From Candidatus Peregrinibacteria bacterium (GTDB lineage: Bacteria > Patescibacteriota > Gracilibacteria > UBA1369 > LOWO2-01-FULL-3), in NCBI GenBank assembly GCA_018654255.1, contig JABILX010000001.1, positions 124,001-188,000 of the forward strand: a DNA stretch of 64,000 bases. Reading direction: 5' to 3'. Positions within the stretch are counted from its first letter, which is position 1. Each line of letters begins with the position of its first letter. Positions 54,362 to 64,000 of the stretch are shown piece by piece. Both the position numbers and the translations under genes were made by a program. The notes beneath the pieces are model-generated. The model did not search any database. It saw nothing but the letters and a program-made list of their open reading frames with translations, and was not told the DNA's origin.

Positions 54362-57300
54362 ATGAAAACAATCAAAAAACTACTCGCATCAATCTCATGT
54401 ATGGCGATCCTTTTTGGGATGGTGCCAGACCTCGAAATGCCAGTTGCATTTGCGGGGCCACCTACCCAGGTGGTAGCGACAGAAGGAGCTGGTGGTGGTC
54501 AATCAGATTATGCATTAACTATAGCATTTGACATGCCAGTAGATGCCTTAGGGCCTCCTACTGCAACATTTAAAATCGATCAAAGCCCTGAGACATGTCT
54601 TGCAAGTGGAGGACCAAGCGTTATTGATGCTACAACTCAGGCGGGATTGCCGGGAGGAGGACTGTTGTATGTAGTGGAATTTCCAGCAGACCCAGCTTGT
54701 TTACTTGTAGACCAAGGATCGCCGGCAGCTGTAACAATCACAATGTATGACGACCAAGGTGGTCCTATGCCATTCGCTACAAGTTTACCTTTAGGAGCTT
54801 TCCAACCCGACATGTTTGATTTTATAGGGGTGTTGCAAGGACTTTATGGAGGAGGCGGTGGAGGGAATGTACAACCTCTATTATTCTCGAAATCATTTCC
54901 TGGTGGGGTAGGCATTAATCCAGACAGCCCGCCGAGCGACTACAACATAGGTACAAACGGAGATATTCTCCTCGGGGTTGATATCGATGAAGATCCAGCT
55001 ACATGTGCGAATGCTGTTAGCTTCGTCCCAATCAACATGTCCATATTAAGTTTGCCATCATGTATACAGAGTTCACTAGATCCAAACGACAAATGGGATA
55101 TCAATAATATTGTAATGGGCGAAAATAACAGCGACGCAACTTTTGACTTAACACCGTATCCAGCAGGAAGTCCGGTTACAACAGTATCGAACCTAATACC
55201 GGCTCTAGATCTATGGGGATACCAGCAAGACCCGCCAACACCAAGCGATACAGAGTTGTACAAGAATGAAGGATATGAATTAGTACCAGGTTTATACATC
55301 TGGTACGGAGGTGAGTTTGATTTAGACGCTTTGGAGAGAGGCGGTGGAGATCCAGTAGGAGGCGTGATGACTTGGGTAGGAACGCCAGGAGCTAGTAATA
55401 TGACTTTATCAAATGTGGGTGTAGATCAGGAATTTGTAGATCCGGGGATATATGACAGTGAATATGCGGTATGGGGTGATCCAGTTAACGGACAACCTCA
55501 ATACAAGCAGGATGGTCCGGGTGAATACTATGTGTTCTTAATCGTGGAAAAAGAAGAGTACTTGATATCAAATACCCCATATGGAGGAGAAGGAGTGGAA
55601 CTAATGTATCTTGATCAAGGACCTGACCCCTCTGATCCAACCGGAGATTATATGTGGGATCCAGGAGGAGCAGAAGGAGAAGGTGAAGGTGAAGGAGAAA
55701 CGTTCGGAATAGAACAGGGAATGATAACAGTAAACAATCAGGAGGCAGGCAATCCACCAAACAAAGTTAGATACTTCGTCGAGCCACAAACCTCATACTT
55801 TGATGCCGAGTCAGGGGCGGACTCAACAACAAACTATAAGTTATTGGATGGAGAACAAGACTGGGGATATGGCGTTGTAAGTGCAGCGCTTGGCTGTGAG
55901 GATGAACTACCGGAGAATGCAGGACAGTTTCATTGTGCAGAAGTTGTGTATGAAAAATCATTAATATTCGGAGGTGGTATATATGGGGCGGTAATTAATG
56001 CACAAAACATAAAGGATGCATCTACTGGGAATATAGAGACTCTTGGGCAAGGTTCAATTGAACCTGAAATATCATTCTCAGCACCAGGAGGTATAGACCT
56101 TTTGGCGGCTATTCACAATTATCAAACTGAGACTGATTGTGCAGGATCTACAGGTGATACATTCGAATTATTCTTAGGTTCACAGCTAAACGCAGAAACA
56201 ATTGTAGAAGAAAATTTCATTGTCAAATATGATGGTGTCCCTCAAGAAGGGAGGCCTCAAGAGGAGGATCCTCAAGATAGAATATTTCCAAGTACTGCAG
56301 AACCAAAAGGAGCAGGGTATGTCATATTGACATACGATACGTCGCTAGATATCTGTAGCGACGAGCCACCTCTAGAAATTTCAGTAGTAATCAATCCAGG
56401 AAACCCAGCGAATCCTGTGGCAGATCAAGGAGCGACTGCGATACCTAACGACACGGAGTTTGTATTCAACAACGGAACTTATTATGAAGAAGACGGCGGT
56501 TTAGTTGCTTGGGATTTTGGATGGGGTGGGGGCGAAGGAGAGGGTGAGCCATCAACAGCTACATTGACATGGGATGGAACTCCACTAAGCAGTACTTTAA
56601 CTCTTGCGGAAAATGTTCAAGGAGCAAACCCTGATGCATACGGAACATACGCGGAAGAAGGAGTTCACAATGATGAACCATACTTCAAACATTCAGCAAA
56701 TGAATTTTACATATTCTCGGACGGAGGGGATCAATGGCATATATCAATAGAGCTAGGTGGTGGTGTAGAGATGAGTGGCCCAGGGACAGGCGCAGGAAAC
56801 CCAGAAGGAGACTACAACGCACCAGAACCACAAGGCCCATCATTCAACCTAAGCGGAGCTGAAATCCAAATGATTGACAACCCAGACACCACAAGAAGTC
56901 CACGACGTGTAAGATACTACTTCCAAAACGGAACAGTATATGATGAATCAGGAGCCGATGGGTCTGGACCAGAAGACCCAAACAACTATGCTCTTCAAAA
57001 TGGAGAATGGGGACAGTCTGTAGAATCGGTTAATTTCCCAGAAGATTGTACTGTGGATTTTATAAACTACACATGTGTAGACACAGTATATAGCAACTCA
57101 CTGCTATACAACGGAGAAATATATAACACAAAGGTAAAGGGAGCTTCAATATCAAACACAGGAGACTCTGCAACGTTAGAGCAAGATTTGTTCCCAGAAA
57201 CAAACGCATCAATAAACGCCTTAGGAGTGGAGCCTTTGTTCATAAATCACTCTTATATAGGGAATCCTTGTGAAAGTGGAGAGATAGACGTTTTGGATTT

Positions 57301-60300
57301 GTATTTTGGTGAGCGGCTAGACATAGACTCTGCGCAAGCCACAGGAAACTACAGCCTAACATACAATGAGACTTCACATATCGAACCTCAAGCAGCGCAA
57401 TTAATCAACAGCTTTGGATCAAGAGTTAGATTAGACTTCGGAACCGGTCTAGGAATTTGTTCAGGTGGAGAACCAAATCTTTCGTTAAATGTAGATGGAG
57501 TTCAGAACGACGTGCAAGACGCAATTGTCGTAGATACAAATTATCCATTTAACAACGTTACTTGGTATCAAGATGACAGTGTAAATGCGAATATAAGCTG
57601 GGACTATGGATGGGTAGGAGGAGAAGGTGAAGGAGAAGGTGAGCCAGAAGGTGGTCTAACCATTCTACCATTAGGGTCGCCAAGGGTCGGAGTAGATATA
57701 CCACTAGATATCCAAGGGACTTTGTGTGACGGAGTACTTGGATGTGATGTATATATATCAGATCCAACTATGACAGGATTAACGCCATCTTATTCAATTA
57801 CAGATGCAGATTTGCCATTTACAATTCAATTAGCAGATACATCCGGAATAGGTTCAGGAGAAAAAATTCTATTTATCCATGACAAAGACGCGGACACCTA
57901 TTCTCCTGTGGTAAACCTTCTTCTAATGGTACAGAATTACAACGAGCCATTAATCTTCAATCCAGGAGATATAGGAGGACCAACTAATACTGTCAATATA
58001 CAATATGATAGTCCTGCCACAGCAACAGACTTGTCGGATACTGATGCTTTCACATTAAAAAATGGTGGAGCAGACCCAACAGCTACAGCAACAGATATCT
58101 CAGGAGGGATGATGATAGTTTGGTCAGTAGTATTCGACGGAGAGGACATTACTGCAAACCTTCCAGGATGGACGCTTGATTCAGGATACTTTGGAGACGT
58201 TCCTATTCTGACAGGAGCAGATTTTCAAGTTATAGCTACGTCAGCAATAAATCCAAACGATATTAATCTAGATGGACCAGGTAGAGAGGTTCAGACCCTA
58301 ACATCGTTCACAGTAGAAGCTCCTCAGTTATGTAAAGGAATAACTGGTTGTATGACATACCTTTATGATAGTGCTAGTCTCGCAGCGGGAACACCGATAT
58401 ATGCAGGAAATCCATGGAATGGTTTAGAGGTATTAGACGTATCTGGACTTGGGCTGACTCCTGATGCAAAGTACGGTATTGCAGTTTTAGATTTAGATAC
58501 AGCAGCTTGGTCTGGGTTTGGAAGCTTGACCTACGCACCACCAGATCCATACCTGAATGTTACAGTAACAGGTCCAGTTGCAGAGGATGGTGGAGTAGGA
58601 ACAATAACTTTTGCAGCAGGGCCTTCAGTAGATAGCGATATTACTATAGATATCTCTCTGTTGGGTAGTGCAACCGTAGGTGTTGACTACACATTAGATC
58701 CAGGTACTCAAGTTACGATCCCGGCAAATCCAGGAAGTCCAGAAGAGGTACAAATATCTGTCACAATGATCGGCGACGAAGACGTAGAAGAAAATGAGTT
58801 CCTTTCCTTCAACATGCAGGTCTCAGATCCGTCATACGCGGTAAGCAATCCTTATCCATTTATGTTCATTGCAGATGGAGCAGCCCCTGCCCCAGAAGGA
58901 TACGTAGTTAATATATTCCCAGTCGACAATAATGGATTAGAGAACGGAGGATTCTTCAATGCTTTTGATGTAGTAGTAGATTCAGAAGTTACAGACGAAG
59001 ATCTAACAGTTTTCTTGAATCTATCTGGGGATGCGGATCCCGGTGCTGGTGGTGATTATGAGCCAGTTGCATTAGCAATAGTTCCAATTGGGCAAACTAG
59101 CCAATTAGTACAACTAAATATAATAAATGATGAAAATGTAGAGGGAGACGAAATGATTACCATGACAATAGCTCCAAGCGCGACATATAATATAGGGAGT
59201 AACGACTTTGCGAGCTTCACAATTATAGATGATGACTTCGCGCCACCGCCAACCTATGAAGTGAATGTAACACCATACGGAGCAGGAACAGGTGTAGAAG
59301 GCGGCGGAGCAGGCGGAGCATTCGACATGTTTGAAATAGCTTTGGACAGACCAGTTGAAGGAGACCAATTCGACGTGTATTTCAATTTTATGAACAGCAC
59401 GGCGATCGAAGGGAATGACTTTGCACCATATACTTACACAGTAACCTTCATTCTAGGAGAACAGAGCAAACTTATTAACATTCCAACCATTGACGACGAA
59501 GATGTCGAAGACGATGAGTTCATAACTCTAAAACTCGATTCAGACCCAGAAGACCCAGATGTTTATGTAGTTGGACAAAACAACTCAGCGAACTTCACCC
59601 TCACAGACAATGACGTAGGTGAGGAAATAGTAGTAAATTGGGCGGCTGATTATGCTGCAAGCAAGCCGTACCTTGATGACATAGTGGGAATAGATATAAC
59701 ATCAGAGACCTGTGTGGACAAAGTTTTCCAAATAACAATCGGTGACAAAAACACTTTTGATGGTGCAGTTTTCACTACAGGTTCGACAGTGGAGATATCA
59801 GAATTGCATGATTTTGCGCAGGAACTCGGAATGATTGAGGCAGGAACCTACTACGCAAGAGCAGAATGTGCCAACACAGGAACCCCTTCAGCTCCAATTT
59901 CTATAGACTTTAAAGCATCTTGTCCAGGCGGAGAAGCTTGCTTCTCGACCGCTCCTAACGGAGATGGATCGCGGGCTTTCTTAGCAAATGATGAAGTGGT
60001 GACGATCGATGATGGAACGGTTAGCGCATCATTAACAGTACCAGCAGGATCAAGCATAGTCACTCAAGAAGTGTGGAGTGGAGATCTTCTAGTTACAGGA
60101 GCCGACATGGTTCCACTAGGGGCAGGATTGTCGTCAGGAGTAGTTGTAAGCGTAATACCGACAGAAAACTGGAATCCATTATCAACTTCGGCAATGCTGA
60201 CAGATCCAGCATTAGTAATAATAAACCTGGATGGGCCTCTAGCAACTCCAAAAGCAGTATCAATAAGACCTGACGCAAGTGTAGATATCTTAGCACCATG

Positions 60301-63300
60301 TGGAACATCATTTTTGGGAGGAGACCTTACGAAGCCAGGCAATTATTCTCTAGATCCAGATTCAGCATGCTTCATATATGACGGAGCAAATGACAGAGGA
60401 ATAATAGCAACAAACCACTTCACAGACTTCGCAATAGGTGAAGGAGAGTCTATAACTCTTGGTTGGACAGGTGATCCTGGAACTCCAGACCAATTAGTAG
60501 ATGTCCCTCTAGAGGTCTCAATAGTAGACGGAGCCTGTATGGATGGAGATTACGTGTACAAGTTGACAGAGGCTGGTGGGCCAGCAAATTATATCTCTGA
60601 GCCAACACAATCTGTTGACTGGACATTCACTCCATCAGAAGATTTCGTGCGAGGAACCACAACCTATAATATGCGAGCCGTTTGTCCGGGGACAGGGGTT
60701 CTATCCAATGAGATACAAATATACTTAGTAGGACTTGGGAATGAGGTGACAATAACACCAATGCAAGACGGAGTGGAGGACCCCTCTTCTCCAGTATCAT
60801 TAGAGATACTGTTTGCAATGGAGGAAATAAATCCAGGACCAGGGGCAATCCCAGTATATTTTGACATTGATAATACTCCAGGTCCAGGAATCGCACTTCC
60901 TGGAGTTGATTACGACGACACAGGAATCTTATTTGATGGTAATCACTATCGTGTAGAAATCCCAGAAGGACAAGACATGACAAGCCTTTTCATACCAGTA
61001 TTCGATGATCTAGATGTAGAAGGACTTGAGGAAATATTGATATTCCCACAAGCAAGCCCAACCGGGGACTACCTAATTATGAACACTGGGATGCCGGCTG
61101 AAGAACCAATCCGTGGAGCGATCACTGACGACGAAGGTCCAGAAGAAATAATTATCTCATTTAAAGAAAACCCAACCGGTCAATATGTGAACAGGCCAGT
61201 AAAAGTAAACGTAGACGCTGCAAACTGTTCAGGGTTAGGAAATTATTACTTAAACATAGGAAACGACAAGAACTTCGCTGACGTAACCTACTCAATCCCT
61301 GCAGGGCAAGAAGCATCATGGACAGTAAACCCAGGAGGATTACTCGGCCTAACCGACGCAGGATTCTATTACTTTATGGCATCCTGTGAGGAATCCGAAG
61401 TCACATCAAATGGTCTGACAGCAGACCTAGCAGCAGCGTGTGCCGCAGGAGTCTGTATGACCCCAGCCACCGAAGATACAGCGACATCGAATACATTGGC
61501 TCACCAGGTTATGGTGGAAGATACCCCAGTCGGAAAAGTCTATTTTGAAGGTGTTACAACAGCTACAGCAAGTGCCGCATGGGGAGGAGATCTTTTATTA
61601 CTATCATCAATTGGAAACACACTTAGCCTCGCAAACGCTATAAGGATAGGGCTTGCAGCCCCTCAATCACTTCCTTTGTCTGAGACAATAACAACGGACA
61701 TGCCAGTAGTGATTAAATTCGCCTCAGCAGGATTCCCTGCAGCATCGATTGCAGAGCAGAAAAATATGGATACCAATGAAACGACTGCAGTCCCAAAATG
61801 TACAGGCGTACAGTACGACCCAGCCAATAACCCGACTGCACCATCGTCATATGCTGTCAACCCGGGCGAATCTTGTTACTATTTTAATCATGGCAACGAC
61901 CCAAAGGCTATATTCGTAGCAACAACATACCTACAAACAATGTATAGCGTAGGAGCGCCAGAATTCATTTTTGCAGGTTGGGGACCAGGTGGAAAGACAG
62001 ACCCATACTCAGTAGAAGTAGACACAGAAGCAACCTTAGGAATAAAAGGAGGAGCATGTATAGGACAAGAACCAGTATACTGGGTCAGTGATTCTGTGAA
62101 TTTTGATAGTCCAAACACAAACAATCTAAGTCCAATGGGAGGAGAGACTTTCGCAGAATTTATGATCCCGGCCCCAGATTACACTCCAGGAGACACTCTC
62201 TATGGAAAGATAGTGTGTCCAGGTAGTGGCGCTGAATCAAATGTAGTAACGGCAGCAATCTTGGCAGAAGAAATGCTAATGGCTGATTTTGCACAAGACT
62301 ACAATGGGACATCAATCAACACAGCTATAACAATGGTTGTTGAGGATCAAGCAAGTGTGTGTAATAGCGGAAAATATATCTATTCCCTTTCAGATGATTG
62401 GGATCAGGGCACTCAACTCCCGATGGGAAACATAATTTCTTCAGGAGAAACCTCAAATACCTCATTCACATTCAACGATCCATCAAAAACATTCCCATAC
62501 GTGGAATTCATGACTGTTTACGCGACAGCTGAATGTAGCGAATCAGGAACGATGATGGAAGGTATGTACATGATGTACCAACCTACCCCACCTTGCTCGA
62601 CAGACCTCTGCGTAGTTGTAGACACACAAACATACACAGGCACAGTTATGTCTCCAATGGGGTCAACCTATGTAGATGCAGAAACAATCCCGTCAGACCC
62701 AGTAAGCGTATACCTCCCAAATAATTTCCAAACTTTAAGTAGCCAGGAGCCGGCTTGGAATGGGGGAATCACAGTGACGGTTGCAAGCGCAGCCCAAATG
62801 ATGCCAGAAGATTATGATTCAGGAGCTGTTGCTACCATCGCGCCAGACGAATCCCCAGAAGTCTTCATAAACGACTCTACATATTTGGTAATAATGAATA
62901 ATGAAGGATTTGAATCACTAGAGAATCCAGCAGTAACGTACATAAATAAATTTGATAATTCTTTCAATGTCACTCAATGTGACGAAAATCAATTCATGGG
63001 TAACGAAGACGATCCAATAGAGCCTTTCGACCCATCAAGGTATAACATAGCTTTAGGTGAAAGATGTTACATCTACTCAGAAGCAGCTTTCCAAGGAGAA
63101 ACAGGGAATGTAATCATCGCGACCAAACAATTCGGTAAGTACATCTCAGGTAACAGCATAGGTGGAGGAGAAGCAATCCAGTACTACCACCCAAAGAACA
63201 ATGATACAGTTGGAGTATGGCCAGGAATAAGTATCGAATTGTCAGCAGACTTGAGCGAAAATTTCGGTCAAGTGGTGTTCCCAAATACAGCTGTAGGCGA

Positions 63301-64000
63301 GATAAGATTAATGAACGATACGACAGGACTAGCAGTAATAGGTGATTGGGAGCTATTTGCTGAACCATGGGGATACTTCGTGAATTTCCCGGTGCAAGAC
63401 CCACTAGACCCAAATACTAGCTACACAGTTTATATAAACAAAACAGTAGCAGATACAAATAATTCCCCAGTTCCTGCACTAGATGACAACGGGGATTCAT
63501 TTAGCTTCACTTTCACAACATTTGATGAAGGAAATGATGACCTAGGAGGAACTACATTCGGACCTCTTTGTGAACCAGAATGGCCACCTCACATGGATAC
63601 AATTGGTCCAATAGATTCAATGAACATCCCAATCTCTTGTGACAAACCAGTCAAAATATCAACACTTGGAGGGAATGTCACAGTTGTTGAAGTCCATCCA
63701 AATACACTAGAAGAAATTGGACCAGCTAGTGAAGCATTCATAATTAATTATGACGATTATGAAGATGACGGCAAAGTAGATATGTTCTCAGTATCAGGAT
63801 TTTCAGCGGAGAGCCAAAAAGCCTACAAAATAATTCTGTCAGACCAGATAACAGGAAATACTCCGATAGCAGGACTGGATGGTATGACCTACCCATACAC
63901 GAACGCAAATAAAACTTTCGTTTGGTGGGGAGATGATAGGACGGACTACTACTCAATCTTCTTCGTAGATGGACAAGACACAGGAGGGTATCAATCAGAT
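54362..64000 (+). CDS. Giant secreted Calx-beta surface protein (3' end beyond window)
   Basis: One open frame of 3,213 codons from the ATG at 54362 with no stop before the window end. A signal peptide (KKLLASISCMAILFGMV, likely cut near AFAG) comes first. Two homologous blocks of about 280 residues start near residues 448 and 828 and share a VRYxF...GAD...NYxL pattern, linked by GEGEGEGE runs. Calx-beta domains occur at about 1394-1510, 1515-1630, 1634-1750 and 2128-2256 (typical ends: GDEDVEENEFLSF, IDDEDVEDDEFITLKL). Near the end is a bacterial Ig-like (SbsA/Big_5-type) domain at about 2955-3070. The composition is Asp/Gly/Pro rich with scattered Cys, implying calcium binding and secretion. 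The C-terminal anchor is not visible. Probably an adhesin or S-layer-like protein. Confidence 0.9.
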   Translation, partial: MKTIKKLLASISCMAILFGMVPDLEMPVAFAGPPTQVVATEGAGGGQSDYALTIAFDMPVDALGPPTATFKIDQSPETCLASGGPSVIDATTQAGLPGGGLLYVVEFPADPACLLVDQGSPAAVTITMYDDQGGPMPFATSLPLGAFQPDMFDFIGVLQGLYGGGGGGNVQPLLFSKSFPGGVGINPDSPPSDYNIGTNGDILLGVDIDEDPATCANAVSFVPINMSILSLPSCIQSSLDPNDKWDINNIVMGENNSDATFDLTPYPAGSPVTTVSNLIPALDLWGYQQDPPTPSDTELYKNEGYELVPGLYIWYGGEFDLDALERGGGDPVGGVMTWVGTPGASNMTLSNVGVDQEFVDPGIYDSEYAVWGDPVNGQPQYKQDGPGEYYVFLIVEKEEYLISNTPYGGEGVELMYLDQGPDPSDPTGDYMWDPGGAEGEGEGEGETFGIEQGMITVNNQEAGNPPNKVRYFVEPQTSYFDAESGADSTTNYKLLDGEQDWGYGVVSAALGCEDELPENAGQFHCAEVVYEKSLIFGGGIYGAVINAQNIKDASTGNIETLGQGSIEPEISFSAPGGIDLLAAIHNYQTETDCAGSTGDTFELFLGSQLNAETIVEENFIVKYDGVPQEGRPQEEDPQDRIFPSTAEPKGAGYVILTYDTSLDICSDEPPLEISVVINPGNPANPVADQGATAIPNDTEFVFNNGTYYEEDGGLVAWDFGWGGGEGEGEPSTATLTWDGTPLSSTLTLAENVQGANPDAYGTYAEEGVHNDEPYFKHSANEFYIFSDGGDQWHISIELGGGVEMSGPGTGAGNPEGDYNAPEPQGPSFNLSGAEIQMIDNPDTTRSPRRVRYYFQNGTVYDESGADGSGPEDPNNYALQNGEWGQSVESVNFPEDCTVDFINYTCVDTVYSNSLLYNGEIYNTKVKGASISNTGDSATLEQDLFPETNASINALGVEPLFINHSYIGNPCESGEIDVLDLYFGERLDIDSAQATGNYSLTYNETSHIEPQAAQLINSFGSRVRLDFGTGLGICSGGEPNLSLNVDGVQNDVQDAIVVDTNYPFNNVTWYQDDSVNANISWDYGWVGGEGEGEGEPEGGLTILPLGSPRVGVDIPLDIQGTLCDGVLGCDVYISDPTMTGLTPSYSITDADLPFTIQLADTSGIGSGEKILFIHDKDADTYSPVVNLLLMVQNYNEPLIFNPGDIGGPTNTVNIQYDSPATATDLSDTDAFTLKNGGADPTATATDISGGMMIVWSVVFDGEDITANLPGWTLDSGYFGDVPILTGADFQVIATSAINPNDINLDGPGREVQTLTSFTVEAPQLCKGITGCMTYLYDSASLAAGTPIYAGNPWNGLEVLDVSGLGLTPDAKYGIAVLDLDTAAWSGFGSLTYAPPDPYLNVTVTGPVAEDGGVGTITFAAGPSVDSDITIDISLLGSATVGVDYTLDPGTQVTIPANPGSPEEVQISVTMIGDEDVEENEFLSFNMQVSDPSYAVSNPYPFMFIADGAAPAPEGYVVNIFPVDNNGLENGGFFNAFDVVVDSEVTDEDLTVFLNLSGDADPGAGGDYEPVALAIVPIGQTSQLVQLNIINDENVEGDEMITMTIAPSATYNIGSNDFASFTIIDDDFAPPPTYEVNVTPYGAGTGVEGGGAGGAFDMFEIALDRPVEGDQFDVYFNFMNSTAIEGNDFAPYTYTVTFILGEQSKLINIPTIDDEDVEDDEFITLKLDSDPEDPDVYVVGQNNSANFTLTDNDVGEEIVVNWAADYAASKPYLDDIVGIDITSETCVDKVFQITIGDKNTFDGAVFTTGSTVEISELHDFAQELGMIEAGTYYARAECANTGTPSAPISIDFKASCPGGEACFSTAPNGDGSRAFLANDEVVTIDDGTVSASLTVPAGSSIVTQEVWSGDLLVTGADMVPLGAGLSSGVVVSVIPTENWNPLSTSAMLTDPALVIINLDGPLATPKAVSIRPDASVDILAPCGTSFLGGDLTKPGNYSLDPDSACFIYDGANDRGIIATNHFTDFAIGEGESITLGWTGDPGTPDQLVDVPLEVSIVDGACMDGDYVYKLTEAGGPANYISEPTQSVDWTFTPSEDFVRGTTTYNMRAVCPGTGVLSNEIQIYLVGLGNEVTITPMQDGVEDPSSPVSLEILFAMEEINPGPGAIPVYFDIDNTPGPGIALPGVDYDDTGILFDGNHYRVEIPEGQDMTSLFIPVFDDLDVEGLEEILIFPQASPTGDYLIMNTGMPAEEPIRGAITDDEGPEEIIISFKENPTGQYVNRPVKVNVDAANCSGLGNYYLNIGNDKNFADVTYSIPAGQEASWTVNPGGLLGLTDAGFYYFMASCEESEVTSNGLTADLAAACAAGVCMTPATEDTATSNTLAHQVMVEDTPVGKVYFEGVTTATASAAWGGDLLLLSSIGNTLSLANAIRIGLAAPQSLPLSETITTDMPVVIKFASAGFPAASIAEQKNMDTNETTAVPKCTGVQYDPANNPTAPSSYAVNPGESCYYFNHGNDPKAIFVATTYLQTMYSVGAPEFIFAGWGPGGKTDPYSVEVDTEATLGIKGGACIGQEPVYWVSDSVNFDSPNTNNLSPMGGETFAEFMIPAPDYTPGDTLYGKIVCPGSGAESNVVTAAILAEEMLMADFAQDYNGTSINTAITMVVEDQASVCNSGKYIYSLSDDWDQGTQLPMGNIISSGETSNTSFTFNDPSKTFPYVEFMTVYATAECSESGTMMEGMYMMYQPTPPCSTDLCVVVDTQTYTGTVMSPMGSTYVDAETIPSDPVSVYLPNNFQTLSSQEPAWNGGITVTVASAAQMMPEDYDSGAVATIAPDESPEVFINDSTYLVIMNNEGFESLENPAVTYINKFDNSFNVTQCDENQFMGNEDDPIEPFDPSRYNIALGERCYIYSEAAFQGETGNVIIATKQFGKYISGNSIGGGEAIQYYHPKNNDTVGVWPGISIELSADLSENFGQVVFPNTAVGEIRLMNDTTGLAVIGDWELFAEPWGYFVNFPVQDPLDPNTSYTVYINKTVADTNNSPVPALDDNGDSFSFTFTTFDEGNDDLGGTTFGPLCEPEWPPHMDTIGPIDSMNIPISCDKPVKISTLGGNVTVVEVHPNTLEEIGPASEAFIINYDDYEDDGKVDMFSVSGFSAESQKAYKIILSDQITGNTPIAGLDGMTYPYTNANKTFVWWGDDRTDYYSIFFVDGQDTGGYQSD

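Noticed and set aside
54900..64000. Reverse-strand open frames opposite the giant gene
   Set aside because: Short, low-complexity shadows of a strongly coding forward frame; none resembles a protein family.

Overview
The window is an AT-rich bacterial chromosome segment with dense, often overlapping genes on both strands. It looks like a member of the Candidate Phyla Radiation, possibly near Peregrinibacteria/Gracilibacteria. The reasons are a DUF4012 surface protein, very large proteins of unknown function, an archaeal-type PurP pair, almost no Shine-Dalgarno sequences and several near-leaderless promoters. This placement is inference. TGA ends murG, a family 2 glycosyltransferase and a CDP-alcohol phosphotransferase, so the recoded UGA=Gly code of Gracilibacteria/Absconditabacteria does not apply.

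Layout. 1-5.2 kb: 5' part of alaS, divergent from two membrane-anchored surface proteins (DUF3352-like, DUF4012). 5.3-9.7 kb: mutL-mutS. 9.8-12.5 kb: tRNA-Thr(CGT), lexA with two apparent operators in its promoter, and small membrane proteins (LemA-like, PH-domain). 12.6-17.3 kb: murG and ftsW (overlapping), lspA, aroE and a slipin. 17.3-17.7 kb: an unidentified structured RNA with its own promoter and terminator. 17.8-25.1 kb: purN, glycosyltransferase and nucleotidyltransferase, two CDP-alcohol phosphotransferases, a PHP phosphoesterase and two purP paralogues. 25.2-31.2 kb: a three-gene unit built around a 1,594-residue coiled-coil/HD-domain protein. 31.2-33.5 kb: uppP and purH. 33.7-37.7 kb: a LamG/VWC-like/SLH surface mosaic. 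37.7-39.2 kb: yidD and a LysM-M23 peptidase. 39.4-41.0 kb: rpsF-ssb-rpsR behind a probable S6:S18-binding leader. 41.0-51.3 kb: a five-gene unit with a VirB6/TrbL-like polytopic protein and large unknown proteins. 51.3-54.2 kb: thrS (no TGS domain) divergent from recF. 54.4 kb to the end: one uninterrupted reading frame of at least 3,213 codons encoding a secreted Calx-beta giant protein, cut off by the window edge.

How the genes fit together. Three themes recur. The first is cell envelope and surface: MurG, FtsW, UppP, LspA, M23, SLH mosaic, DUF4012 and the giant protein. The second is DNA repair and replication: MutS, MutL, RecF, SSB and LexA. The third is purine synthesis with an unusual mix of archaeal-type PurP and bacterial PurH/PurN. 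The two clusters of very large unknown proteins (25-31 kb and 41-51 kb) and the giant surface protein are the best candidates for undescribed systems. No rRNA, CRISPR array, insertion sequence or prophage was seen.
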